Assembly: GCF_031455195.1 (NCBI RefSeq)
Contig: NZ_JAVDSH010000009.1
Location: forward strand, 124,001-188,000
Length of the DNA: 64,000 bases
Reading direction: 5' to 3'
From: Arthrobacter nitroguajacolicus_D
GTDB taxonomy: Bacteria > Actinomycetota > Actinomycetes > Actinomycetales > Micrococcaceae
Shown: piece by piece, positions 41,308 through 48,998 of the stretch
Numbering within the stretch: position 1 is the stretch's first letter
Layout: every line of letters starts with the position of its first letter
Made by a program: the position numbers and the translations under genes
Notes under the pieces: model-generated
Database searches by the model: none
Told to the model about the DNA's origin: nothing
What the model saw: only the letters and a program-made list of their open reading frames with translations

Positions 41308-43650
41308 GTGGCTTTACCAAATTCGCTGATCTCCTTGCTGGGCCGGACTCCCGACCCAGAGCAGCTGCGCCACGTCCACACCATCCCTGCCCGAAAAGCC
41401 GTCAACGAGCCATGGCCCCAGTGGGTGCATCCGGACATTGTCGACGCCTACGCGACACTCGGCATCCAGGAACCGTATCGTCATCAGGTGCAGGCTGCCG
41501 ACATCGCCCACTCCGGCCAACACGTCGTCATCGCCACGGGTACAGCCTCCGGAAAGTCGCTCGCCTACCAACTCCCCTCCTTGGACGCCATCCACCGTTC
41601 GGAACTGCGGGTCCTCTCCGACCCGGGAAAAATCCACGACGACGGCGCCGTCACCTTGTACCTGTCCCCCACCAAAGCCTTGGCGGCGGACCAGCTCGCG
41701 GCCATACGCTCGCTGAAGCTGCCCACGGTCAGGGCAGAAACGTACGACGGCGACACGGACGTCTCCGCGCGCCGTTGGATCCGGGACCACGCCAATTTCA
41801 TCCTCGCCAACCCGGACATGCTGCATTTCGGAATTCTTCCCAACCACACTTGGTGGGCCCGGTTCTTCCGGCGGCTCCGATACGTCATTGTGGACGAAGC
41901 GCACAGCTACCGGGGCGTCTTCGGTTCGCACGTGGCCAACCTCATGCGACGCCTTCGCCGGATCTGCGCTTACTACGGGGCTGGCACCTCTTTTCCGGAG
42001 CCGGTGTTTATCGCCGCTTCCGCCACCGCTTCCGACCCCGGAGTCTCGTTCGGCCGGCTGATTGGCGCCCCCGTCAGGGAAGTATCTGAAGACTGCTCTC
42101 CGCACGGTTCCACCACGGTGGCGTTCTGGGAACCCGCACTGACCGACGTCAGGGGTGAAAACGGCGCCAAGCAGCGAAGGACGGCCGTTGCGGAAACCGC
42201 GGACATTCTGGCCAATCTGGTCTCCTCCCGTGTCAGGACCATCGCCTTTATCAAGTCCAGACGCGGGGCGGAGTCCATTTCCTCCATCACCAAGAGGCTT
42301 CTGGACGAGGTTGACCCCAGCCTGCCGGGAAGGGTGGCCGCGTACAGGTCCGGCTACTTGCCCGAGGAACGGCGAGCCCTGGAACAAGCGTTGAGGTCCG
42401 GGCAGCTTTTGGGGGTTTCCAGCACATCTGCGTTGGAGCTCGGCATCGACATATCGGGGCTGGACGCCGTGCTGGTGGCTGGCTGGCCGGGAACACGGGC
42501 TTCCCTTTTCCAGCAAATTGGACGCGCGGGGCGCGCTGGACAAGACGCTATCGCGGCCTTCGTAGCCAGCGATGACCCCTTGGATACGTATCTGGTGAAC
42601 CATCCGGAAGCCATCTTTGACGTGTCCGTTGAGGCCACCGTCTTCGATCCGGGAAACCCCTATGTACTGGGTCCGCATTTGTGCGCGGCTGCGGCCGAGT
42701 TGCCCATCGGACCCGCAGAGCTGGAGCTCTTTGGTGCCACAGCCGAAGGTCTCCTGGACCGTTTGGTGGCCCAGGGATATCTCCGCAAGCGTCCGGCGGG
42801 ATGGTTCTGGACCCACCCGGAAAGTGCGGCCGGAATGGTGAACCTCCGTGCCGACGGCGGCGGACCTGTGAGCATTGTCGACGCCGGAACCGGATCCCTG
42901 CTGGGAACAATGGACTCGCCGCAGACGCACTACCAAGCCCACACGGGCGCTATCTATGTACACCAAGGCCAAAGCTACTTGGTGGAGGATCTGAACGAGG
43001 CAGATCATTGCGTGATGGTTCGTCGGGTGAACCCCGACTTTTACACCACGGCCCGTGACGTCACCCAGATCGAAGTGCTTGAAACGTCCCGCACGGTCCA
43101 ATGGGGAGACATCACGGTGCACTTCGGCGATGTCAAAGTAACGACGCAAGTGGTTTCCTTCCAGCGCAAGGCATTGATTTCGAACGAGATCCTCGGGGAG
43201 GAACCCCTTGAGCTCGGGGCCCGGGATCTGTTTACAAAGGCAGTCTGGTTCGTGGTGGACAACCGCTCGCTTCATGGTGCGGGACTGGTGGAGGCCCAGT
43301 TCCCTGGCGCATTGCATGCTGCCGAACATGCTGCCATTGGGCTCCTCCCCCTGGTTGCCTCCAGCGACCGATGGGACATTGGCGGTGTCTCGACTGCCTT
43401 GCATGCCGACACCGGAGTGCCCACGATCTTCGTCTATGACGGACACCCCGGGGGTGCGGGCTTCGCGGAACGCGGTTACGAGAAAGCCAAAATATGGTTG
43501 TCGGCCACCCGGGACGCCATCGAGGCCTGCGAGTGTGAGGCTGGCTGCCCGTCCTGTGTGCAGTCACCTAAGTGCGGCAATAAGAACAACCCGCTGGACA
43601 AGGCAGCCGCCGTCACGCTGCTGGACGTCCTGTTGAAGGACGCCATCTAG
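41308..43650 (+). CDS. DEAH-box helicase of the MrfA/YprA (Hrq1-like) family
   Basis: 780 residues from a GTG at 41308, which has CAGAAT six bases before it and no ribosome site. Superfamily 2 motifs occur in order: Walker A TGTASGKS (about 77-84), motif Ia LYLSPTKALAADQL, DEAH in IVDEAHSYRG, SAT in AASATASDP, motif V SALELGIDISGLD and motif VI QQIGRAGRAGQ. The C-terminus carries the metal-binding cluster CECEAGCPSCVQSPKCG of the MZB (DUF1998) domain. Bacillus MrfA is a 3'-5' DNA helicase in mitomycin C repair. In actinobacteria this gene sits beside the Tad-like secretion genes (TIGRFAM 'helicase/secretion neighborhood'), as here. Confidence 0.92.
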   Translation: MALPNSLISLLGRTPDPEQLRHVHTIPARKAVNEPWPQWVHPDIVDAYATLGIQEPYRHQVQAADIAHSGQHVVIATGTASGKSLAYQLPSLDAIHRSELRVLSDPGKIHDDGAVTLYLSPTKALAADQLAAIRSLKLPTVRAETYDGDTDVSARRWIRDHANFILANPDMLHFGILPNHTWWARFFRRLRYVIVDEAHSYRGVFGSHVANLMRRLRRICAYYGAGTSFPEPVFIAASATASDPGVSFGRLIGAPVREVSEDCSPHGSTTVAFWEPALTDVRGENGAKQRRTAVAETADILANLVSSRVRTIAFIKSRRGAESISSITKRLLDEVDPSLPGRVAAYRSGYLPEERRALEQALRSGQLLGVSSTSALELGIDISGLDAVLVAGWPGTRASLFQQIGRAGRAGQDAIAAFVASDDPLDTYLVNHPEAIFDVSVEATVFDPGNPYVLGPHLCAAAAELPIGPAELELFGATAEGLLDRLVAQGYLRKRPAGWFWTHPESAAGMVNLRADGGGPVSIVDAGTGSLLGTMDSPQTHYQAHTGAIYVHQGQSYLVEDLNEADHCVMVRRVNPDFYTTARDVTQIEVLETSRTVQWGDITVHFGDVKVTTQVVSFQRKALISNEILGEEPLELGARDLFTKAVWFVVDNRSLHGAGLVEAQFPGALHAAEHAAIGLLPLVASSDRWDIGGVSTALHADTGVPTIFVYDGHPGGAGFAERGYEKAKIWLSATRDAIEACECEAGCPSCVQSPKCGNKNNPLDKAAAVTLLDVLLKDAI

Positions 43651-43705
43651 GCTCGCGAGAGAGCCCTGCGCCCAAGGCCCGGCACGCCCAGGGCGGCCCC
43701 GCTAC

Positions 43706-44089
43706 CTAGGGTGGCGGCCCCGCACGAGCCCGTCCGGTGGCAGTGCCCCACGCAATGGGATACGCCAGTTCAGTGACGACTTCCACCTCGTCACCGCCGA
43801 GCACCTTGCAGGACGCGAGCCGGGCTTCGTGACGCCCAGCAACATCGCCAGCCACTGCACAGGGTTCTCCCGACGCAAGACCCCGTTGGGCATCAGCCGC
43901 TGCCAGCGCCGCGAGGTCCGCCGCGGTGGCTGCCCGCGATGCCATAACGCCAGCCTGGGCCAGAAGCAACAGTCCCGCCAGCAAGACCATCACCACAGCT
44001 CCCAGCGCCAAAGCCAGGACCCTCCCGGCCCCGCGGTCGGAATGGCTATCGCCTGGTGGCGGATCATGGGATGTCGCAGTCGCTTTCAC
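43706..44089 (-). CDS. TadE-like protein of the helicase/secretion neighbourhood (Rv3654c-like)
   Basis: About 127 residues. I chose the GTG at 44089: it overlaps the stop of the upstream TadE gene as GTGA, and the earlier ATG would lie inside that gene. After a charged start (SDRGAGRV) comes one membrane helix (ALALGAVVMVLLAGLLLLAQ). ASRAATAADLAALAAADA follows, typical of TadE-like pseudopilins, with two Cys (EPCAV, ASCKV) that may pair outside the membrane. It is probably a minor pilin-like component. It is last in the operon DUF4244 - TadE - this gene. Confidence 0.82.
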   Translation of the reverse strand: MKATATSHDPPPGDSHSDRGAGRVLALALGAVVMVLLAGLLLLAQAGVMASRAATAADLAALAAADAQRGLASGEPCAVAGDVAGRHEARLASCKVLGGDEVEVVTELAYPIAWGTATGRARAGPPP

Positions 44090-44472
44090 GTAGTACCCGA
44101 CTCGCTCCGGGCAGACGCAGTGGCCGTCATGGTCCATGGGATCAGGTATCCCAAGGCCCCGCCAACCGGAGAGGAAGCTGTGACCGTGCGCCAGCCGCCG
44201 TCCTCGGATAAGCCGGGAACCGCGGTTTCCCCGGCCAAGCGCTTCACGATGGCTTCCACCGAACCAGCGGACTCACCCCGTGCTGATGCACGCGCCCCCG
44301 CCCGGACCGCTTCCTCCAGCCGTACCTGAGTAATGCCCGCAGCGCCGCCTGCCAACAGGAAGGCAAGGAGCAACACCACCGCTGGCAAAGCGACGGCGAA
44401 CTCGGCAGTGACAGCGCCCTGTTCTTTGCCCCAGCGGAACTCACTCCTGCGGGCAGGCAGCACTGGCGTCAT
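44086..44472 (-). CDS. TadE family protein (Rv3655c-like)
   Basis: 128 residues. EQGAVTAEFAVALPAVVLLLAFLLAGGAAG is broken by a Glu at the +5-like position and is the pseudopilin N-terminus. A soluble region with RLEEAVRAGARASARGE follows. Start and stop both overlap neighbours by four bases (ATGA at 44469-44472 and GTGA at 44086-44089), indicating tight co-translation. The protein is membrane-anchored and probably a minor pilin of the Tad-like system. Confidence 0.87.
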   Translation of the reverse strand: MTPVLPARRSEFRWGKEQGAVTAEFAVALPAVVLLLAFLLAGGAAGITQVRLEEAVRAGARASARGESAGSVEAIVKRLAGETAVPGLSEDGGWRTVTASSPVGGALGYLIPWTMTATASARSESGTT

Positions 44473-44888
44473 GGCAAGGACAGTGCCGTGCGGATCAGGA
44501 TGAGCAGGAAGCCGCGGACCTCTTCGCTGCGAAGGATGACCACCAGCAGCCCCGCCAAGCCCACGGCAGCCAACGTAGCAATGGCGTACTCCGCGGTAGC
44601 CATGCCCGCTTCCGAACCGAAAAGCCGGGCGTCAGTGCCCATGCGCGTGCCCCGCTCCCTCCGCCGCTTGATTGTCCCGGCTCCGTAGGGCCCAGCGAGA
44701 TGAAGGTCAGTTGCGGGCCTTGGAGCCGGCACGTCCCCGAAGCCCGAATCCCTAAACGGCTCCAGTTCGAACTGCTCGATTCCGAAGGGTTCCATTGCAT
44801 GTCCCTCCCCTGCGGCGGCGAGAGCCTGCCTCCCACGTCGTCGCTGTTGGGAACGGCGGGCGGACATAGCACGGAAAAGTGTTTTCAT
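44469..44888 (-). CDS. DUF4244 protein, probable Flp-like pilin (Rv3656c-like)
   Basis: About 139 residues from the ATG at 44888, which has AAAGGAA upstream. The last 58 residues are the DUF4244 core: EAGMATAEYAIATLAAVGLAG followed by LLVVILRS and a second hydrophobic end. ATAEYAI with Glu is the Flp-pilin cleavage-site pattern. The N-terminal 80 residues (basic, then FGIEQFELEPF) are unusually long for this family. A shorter product from an internal start (MGTDARLFG) near 44640 is possible. It is the first gene of a unit separated from tadC by a hairpin, as expected for a pilin needed in excess. Confidence 0.78.
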   Translation of the reverse strand: MKTLFRAMSARRSQQRRRGRQALAAAGEGHAMEPFGIEQFELEPFRDSGFGDVPAPRPATDLHLAGPYGAGTIKRRRERGTRMGTDARLFGSEAGMATAEYAIATLAAVGLAGLLVVILRSEEVRGFLLILIRTALSLP

Positions 44889-45044
44889 GATTGTTCCTTT
44901 CGAGAGATGCCAGCGGTCCCGCCGACGAATCAGACTCTTCCGTGGCCCAATCCGGGCTGGTAGGGGACGATTCCCGCAAGTGGATAACCCCGGGCGTCGC
45001 GCCGTTTGTGGAGGAACAGTGGAACTACAGAAATTCGGCACAAC

Positions 45045-45078
45045 TGAGCGCCCGGCACGATTGCGCATCGGGCGCTCA
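45045..45078 (-). terminator. Terminator hairpin between tadC and the pilin unit
   Basis: A perfect 10-bp stem (45045-45054 with 45069-45078) and a 14-base loop, just after the tadC stop on the minus strand. The rest of the 215-bp gap 44889-45103 shows no gene and probably holds the pilin promoter. Confidence 0.65.
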
Positions 45079-45103
45079 GGGAGCTATGTCGAGGCTGACC
45101 CAC

Positions 45104-45712
45104 TCAGCCGGAGGGGACCATGGCGATCAACACGGGCACGATGCCAAGGCAGATGAACGCGGGCAAGGAACACAGGCCCAATGGAATGACGAGCTTCACT
45201 CCCAACGCGGCCGCCCGCTTCTCTGCAGCACGGAATGCTTCGCGGCGTTCCCGGGCAGCTTGGGCGTAGAGAATGGATGCTGACGGAGCCCCTGTGATCG
45301 CGGCGAAAGCCAACGCGTCTTTCAACCGCCCCACTTCGGGGGCGTGCTGGGTGGGCATACGCCAGGCGGTCTCCCAATCGGCACCGATTGCCAAGGCCGC
45401 AACGACTGGTCTCAGCGACTGCTGGATCGCTGGGGAAGCGGCTCGGGAGATGAGCTCCAGCGCACGCCCGATGCTTGCACCGGCGTCGAGCATGGAAGCC
45501 ACCAACTCCAGCATCATCGCGGTGTCCCGGAGACCGTCGGTCGGAGAGGCAAGATGGTCCGAATCGTTGGATGGGTCGGGGCCGGAGACGTCCGCCAAGG
45601 CCCAAGGAAGCCCTTGCGATGTGCCGGGCGGGCCCCTGCGACGCCCCCGCCCGGCACAACAGATGAACGAGGCCAGGGCCAGAACGGCAACCATCAGCAT
45701 GACTCCGGACAT
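45104..45712 (-). CDS. Type II secretion F-domain protein, TadC-like (Rv3657c-like)
   Basis: About 202 residues from the ATG at 45712, whose A is also the last base of the upstream stop (TGATG). An N-terminal helix, then ELVASMLDAGASIGRALELI, the central F-domain helix pair, a cytoplasmic segment (RERREAFRAAEKRAAALGVKL) and a C-terminal helix (PLGLCSLPAFICLGIVPVL). It is an inner-membrane platform component of the pilus machine, partner of the TadB-like protein upstream. Confidence 0.85.
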   Translation of the reverse strand: MSGVMLMVAVLALASFICCAGRGRRRGPPGTSQGLPWALADVSGPDPSNDSDHLASPTDGLRDTAMMLELVASMLDAGASIGRALELISRAASPAIQQSLRPVVAALAIGADWETAWRMPTQHAPEVGRLKDALAFAAITGAPSASILYAQAARERREAFRAAEKRAAALGVKLVIPLGLCSLPAFICLGIVPVLIAMVPSG

Positions 45713-46488
45713 CAGTATCCGCCGGCAGCAGAGGCAACCAGCCGCGAAGACCAGACCCGGCCGGCAACGGTCAGCAGGAGCCCGGCTCCGAAGGTGGCAA
45801 CACCAAGGACGTTGTCCAGCAGGGTTCCCAAGGGATCCACCCCCAGGGCCATCCCCAGGACCAGTCCGAAAACCGGGAGCCACGACAACAACTTCACTGT
45901 CGCCTTGGGACCTGCGAGCGCAGTCTGCCGGGCAGCCTCCGCATCCTCTTCGGCAATAAGTTGGGCTGCGAAGCGGGTGAGGAGATCTGCCAGTGGGCAG
46001 CCGCTGGTTTCGGCAATATCCAGGCAAGCGGCCAATTCCATCCACACACGCCGCTCGGGGCTCGCCCTGAGCGGGTATGACTTGGCAGCAGAGGTGCGGA
46101 TTGCGTGGGCGGGAGAATTTCCCACGGCGGACGCTGCCCGCGCAGCGGTCAGAACCCTTTGCGATCCTTCCGAAAGCAGTGCCGCTTTGGCTGGTAGGCC
46201 GGGGTCATGATCCCGGTGCGCTGCGTGGACAAGCCACAGTTCTTCCCACAGACGGGAAGGCCCACGGCCACCACGCAGCAAGGCCGCGAGCTGCTGGACC
46301 AGGACCACGAGGGACAGGGGTGCCGAGCGTTTTCTCTTTCGTAGGAAGCCCGAAGTCAAGCCGTGGAAAATCCCGCCCCACACCGACTGTTTTCCCAGGG
46401 TCCGCCTGACACGTCGGCTGTTCGCTTGGGTACCTCGAAGATGCACCCACGCCGCGGACGCTGTGACAAGGACGAAGACGGCGATCAT
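45712..46488 (-). CDS. Type II secretion F-domain protein, TadB-like (Rv3658c-like)
   Basis: About 258 residues from the ATG at 46488, overlapping the ATPase stop (ATGA). The N-terminal helix MIAVFVLVTASAAWVHL is followed by a basic loop (RRVRRTLGK, FLRKRKRS). The F-domain is marked by LVVLVQQLAALLRGGRGPSRLWEELW and WMELAACLDIAETSGCPLADLL, and two C-terminal helices end the chain. It is the second half of the inner-membrane platform. Confidence 0.85.
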   Translation of the reverse strand: MIAVFVLVTASAAWVHLRGTQANSRRVRRTLGKQSVWGGIFHGLTSGFLRKRKRSAPLSLVVLVQQLAALLRGGRGPSRLWEELWLVHAAHRDHDPGLPAKAALLSEGSQRVLTAARAASAVGNSPAHAIRTSAAKSYPLRASPERRVWMELAACLDIAETSGCPLADLLTRFAAQLIAEEDAEAARQTALAGPKATVKLLSWLPVFGLVLGMALGVDPLGTLLDNVLGVATFGAGLLLTVAGRVWSSRLVASAAGGY

Positions 46489-47747
46489 GCGTTCTGGCCA
46501 ATCCCAGTGGAAGGGGTCGAGGCATGTAGGCCGTCTTCCGTTGCCGCCACGTCCTTGTAGGCAGGCTCCAGCGCCAGCCGGGCGGCGAGTTCCGGCCAAG
46601 CTGGTCCATGCTCCATCCCGGATGGACCACGTCGGAGCGCTGCTACTACCCGCTGGCCCTCGTTGGTGTCAGCCAGGACACCAACGGATGCCACCTTGCG
46701 TCCCAAATGCGTGCGCTCCACGTGGATCACCACGTCCAGGGCGCTGGAGACCTGCAAACGGACGGCCTCCGCGTTCAGCCCGGCGAGCGCGCCCAGCGCC
46801 ACCAGCCGGGCTGGCACTGCCTCTGCGGTGTTGGCGTGGATGGTGCCTCCGCCTCCGGTGTGCCCGGTGTTGAGTGCCGTCAGTAATTCCCGGACTTCAG
46901 CTCCACGGCACTCTCCGACAATCAATCGGTCGGGACGCATGCGCAATGCCTGCCTGACCAGGTCTCCGAGGTCCAACGCACCCCCACCTTCCAGGTTCCC
47001 GTGCCGCGATTCCAGCGTCACCACGTGCGGGTGGACCGGGTTGAGCTCCGCCGCGTCCTCGATCAACACAAGGCGCTCCGTCGGACCGCTGAGCCCGAGC
47101 AGCGTAGAGAGCAAAGTTGTCTTTCCCGAGCCTGTGGCACCGCTGATCAGGAAGCTCAATTTGCGGGCCATGATGGCGCGAAGGACTACTTCCACGTGCT
47201 CCGGAAACATGCTCAGATCCCGCAACTCCTCCAGCGTGAAGACTTCCTCACGTCGGATGCGGATGGACAGCAGGGTGCCGGCTGTAGATATGGGCGGGAG
47301 CACCGCGTGAATCCGGTAGCCGCCGTTCAGCCTGACGTCCACGCAGGGGGAACCGTCATCCAGCCTGCGTCCGCCAGCCGAAATCAACCGGGATGCCAGG
47401 GACCGGACTTGTTGTTCCTGGTCGAAGCGGACAGTTGAACGTTCCAGGCCTTGGCCGCGATCCACCCATACTGAATCCGGGCTGTTGACGAAGATGTCCG
47501 TGACCGCGGGGTCTCTTGCCAGCTGCTGCAGGGGGCCCAGTCCGTTCAGTTCCGCATTGATCGACTCTGCTGCTTCCAGTGCACCGGCCGCGCCCAGGAG
47601 CCTGCCGCTCGCTTGGACTGCTGCCGCAACGGTGGACGGAGTAACAGGCCCGCTTCCCGCGAGCACTGATTCGCGAACTGTTTCGAGAAGGACGGAGTCC
47701 AGCCTCCGGCTATGCCTCCTGCGTGCTGGATCGGGCAAGCGGTTCAT
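46485..47747 (-). CDS. tadA: TadA/CpaF-type secretion ATPase (Rv3659c-like)
   Basis: 420 residues. Walker A is ISGATGSGKTTL (about 201-212), the Asp box is LVLIEDAAELNP, Walker B is in LRMRPDRLIVGECRGAE and the His box is GGGGTIHANT. The helical N-terminal domain includes LNGLGPLQQL and DIFVNSPDSVWVD, typical of CpaF/TadA. It is a cytoplasmic hexameric motor for pilin assembly. It overlaps ssd (ATGA) and the TadB gene (ATGA). The C-terminal 60 residues are longer than the minimal ATPase. Confidence 0.9.
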   Translation of the reverse strand: MNRLPDPARRRHSRRLDSVLLETVRESVLAGSGPVTPSTVAAAVQASGRLLGAAGALEAAESINAELNGLGPLQQLARDPAVTDIFVNSPDSVWVDRGQGLERSTVRFDQEQQVRSLASRLISAGGRRLDDGSPCVDVRLNGGYRIHAVLPPISTAGTLLSIRIRREEVFTLEELRDLSMFPEHVEVVLRAIMARKLSFLISGATGSGKTTLLSTLLGLSGPTERLVLIEDAAELNPVHPHVVTLESRHGNLEGGGALDLGDLVRQALRMRPDRLIVGECRGAEVRELLTALNTGHTGGGGTIHANTAEAVPARLVALGALAGLNAEAVRLQVSSALDVVIHVERTHLGRKVASVGVLADTNEGQRVVAALRRGPSGMEHGPAWPELAARLALEPAYKDVAATEDGLHASTPSTGIGQNA

Positions 47748-48856
47748 TGGCCGGTTCCACTCAGTTCAAGGACAGTCTCGGCAAAACGATCCACAGGTTT
47801 ACGACGGCCCAGTTCCAGCAGGCGTCCCAGTTCGGTCCCGGACGCGACTCCCCGAAGCTCCGGAACCCGGCCTACCAGCGGCAACCCCAAGGAATCGGCA
47901 ATCAGTGAAGCGTCCAGGGACGTGGCACTGTTTCCGCGGATGAGCAGGCCGGCATCCACCGGCGGGAGCTCTTGCAGGATCCGCGCCGCCGCTACCGCGG
48001 ATTTGAGGTGGGCCAGGGCTTGGATCAGCAATCTGTCGCAGTCCCATGCGAGCGTCGCCATTCCTTTACCGCTGCGTCCAATGTCCACCACAATGAGTTC
48101 GAAGCTCCGGCGCGCGGCATCCATGACTGCAGCGACGGAACCTGCGTCAGGACTCGGGACTGCGTCCCGCGTTCCCGGCCACGACAGGTACGCGAACCCT
48201 CCGGCGATCGGCAGGGAATCCCGGAACTTGGTGGGATCGATGCTTCCCTTGGTTTCCGCGAAGTCGGGCCATCGAAGGCCGGAGATATCGTCTGCCGTCA
48301 CCGCCAGTTCCAGCCCACCGCCCCAAGGATCGCCGTCGATAAGCATGGTGCTGATGCCGTGGCTGGCTGCGGCCTGGGCCAGCCAGATGGCGGTGGTAGT
48401 GGCTCCTGCTCCGCCGCTGCCCCCGATAATTCCCACCACTGTGCCGCCCGGGTCAGGGGATCCCGACATGCTGAGGTGCTCGGCCAACCAGCCCGCTGCT
48501 TCGGGCAGTACCGCGACCCGTTCCGCTCCCAGGGCAGCTGCCAACCTCCACAGTCCGTCCCCGTCCGAGGCCCTGCCTAACAGCACAGTGGGCGCTCTTC
48601 GCCGCGGTGGTAACTCCCGGACATCGCTGCCCACCAGGACGACGCCGAAGCTATCCCAGCCATGGAGGGCCTCGCCGACCTCCACCGCGATCCTCAGGCT
48701 TCCTCCTGTGGCCGCGACGATTCGTTTGGCCTCCTCCTGAAGGTAGGTGTCACCGGAAACGAGGAGGACTTCGGCCGCATCCCGCGGCAGCCAGTTGGCG
48801 CCCACCTCGACACCTTGGCTGCCGTATCGCTCTTGCCTTCGATCGTGCTTGCTCAT
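47744..48856 (-). CDS. CpaE-like/Ssd (septum site determining) protein (Rv3660c-like)
   Basis: 370 residues. An N-terminal receiver-like half (about 1-120) is followed by a ParA/MinD-type domain with a deviant Walker A IIGGSGGAGATTTAIWLA (about 140-157) and a Walker B-like LIVVDIGR. In M. tuberculosis the orthologue Ssd affects septum placement; in Tad systems CpaE positions the pilus. It is the first gene of the ssd - tadA - tadB - tadC operon. It faces the family A polymerase gene across about 140 bp. The start has no strong ribosome site. Confidence 0.86.
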   Translation of the reverse strand: MSKHDRRQERYGSQGVEVGANWLPRDAAEVLLVSGDTYLQEEAKRIVAATGGSLRIAVEVGEALHGWDSFGVVLVGSDVRELPPRRRAPTVLLGRASDGDGLWRLAAALGAERVAVLPEAAGWLAEHLSMSGSPDPGGTVVGIIGGSGGAGATTTAIWLAQAAASHGISTMLIDGDPWGGGLELAVTADDISGLRWPDFAETKGSIDPTKFRDSLPIAGGFAYLSWPGTRDAVPSPDAGSVAAVMDAARRSFELIVVDIGRSGKGMATLAWDCDRLLIQALAHLKSAVAAARILQELPPVDAGLLIRGNSATSLDASLIADSLGLPLVGRVPELRGVASGTELGRLLELGRRKPVDRFAETVLELSGTGQ

Positions 48857-48998
48857 GAACCCACAATGGCGGCAGGGGTACGTCCATTGAAGCCGCTATC
48901 GTCCGTATGTGCATAAACCGGCGCCCATGGCCGTGTGGAGGAATGGAGGGAAAGCCCCTGTGGGGAAGCACACCCACACACAAGGCAGAATGGAGACC

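Noticed and set aside
41314..43446. A 710-codon minus-strand open frame antisense to the helicase
   Set aside because: The plus-strand frame has all helicase motifs in order. The antisense frame is a GC-codon artefact with no recognisable domain.
43651..43705. GC-rich sequence after the helicase as a terminator
   Set aside because: Short inverted matches exist (GGCGGCCCCG repeats) but no stem clearly better than chance for this base composition.
44873..44886. GGAAAAGTGTTTTC resembling the LacI palindrome
   Set aside because: It lies inside the start of the DUF4244 coding sequence on the minus strand (MKTLFR), its centre differs from the island sites, and the gene has no link to sugar uptake. 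Chance is more likely.
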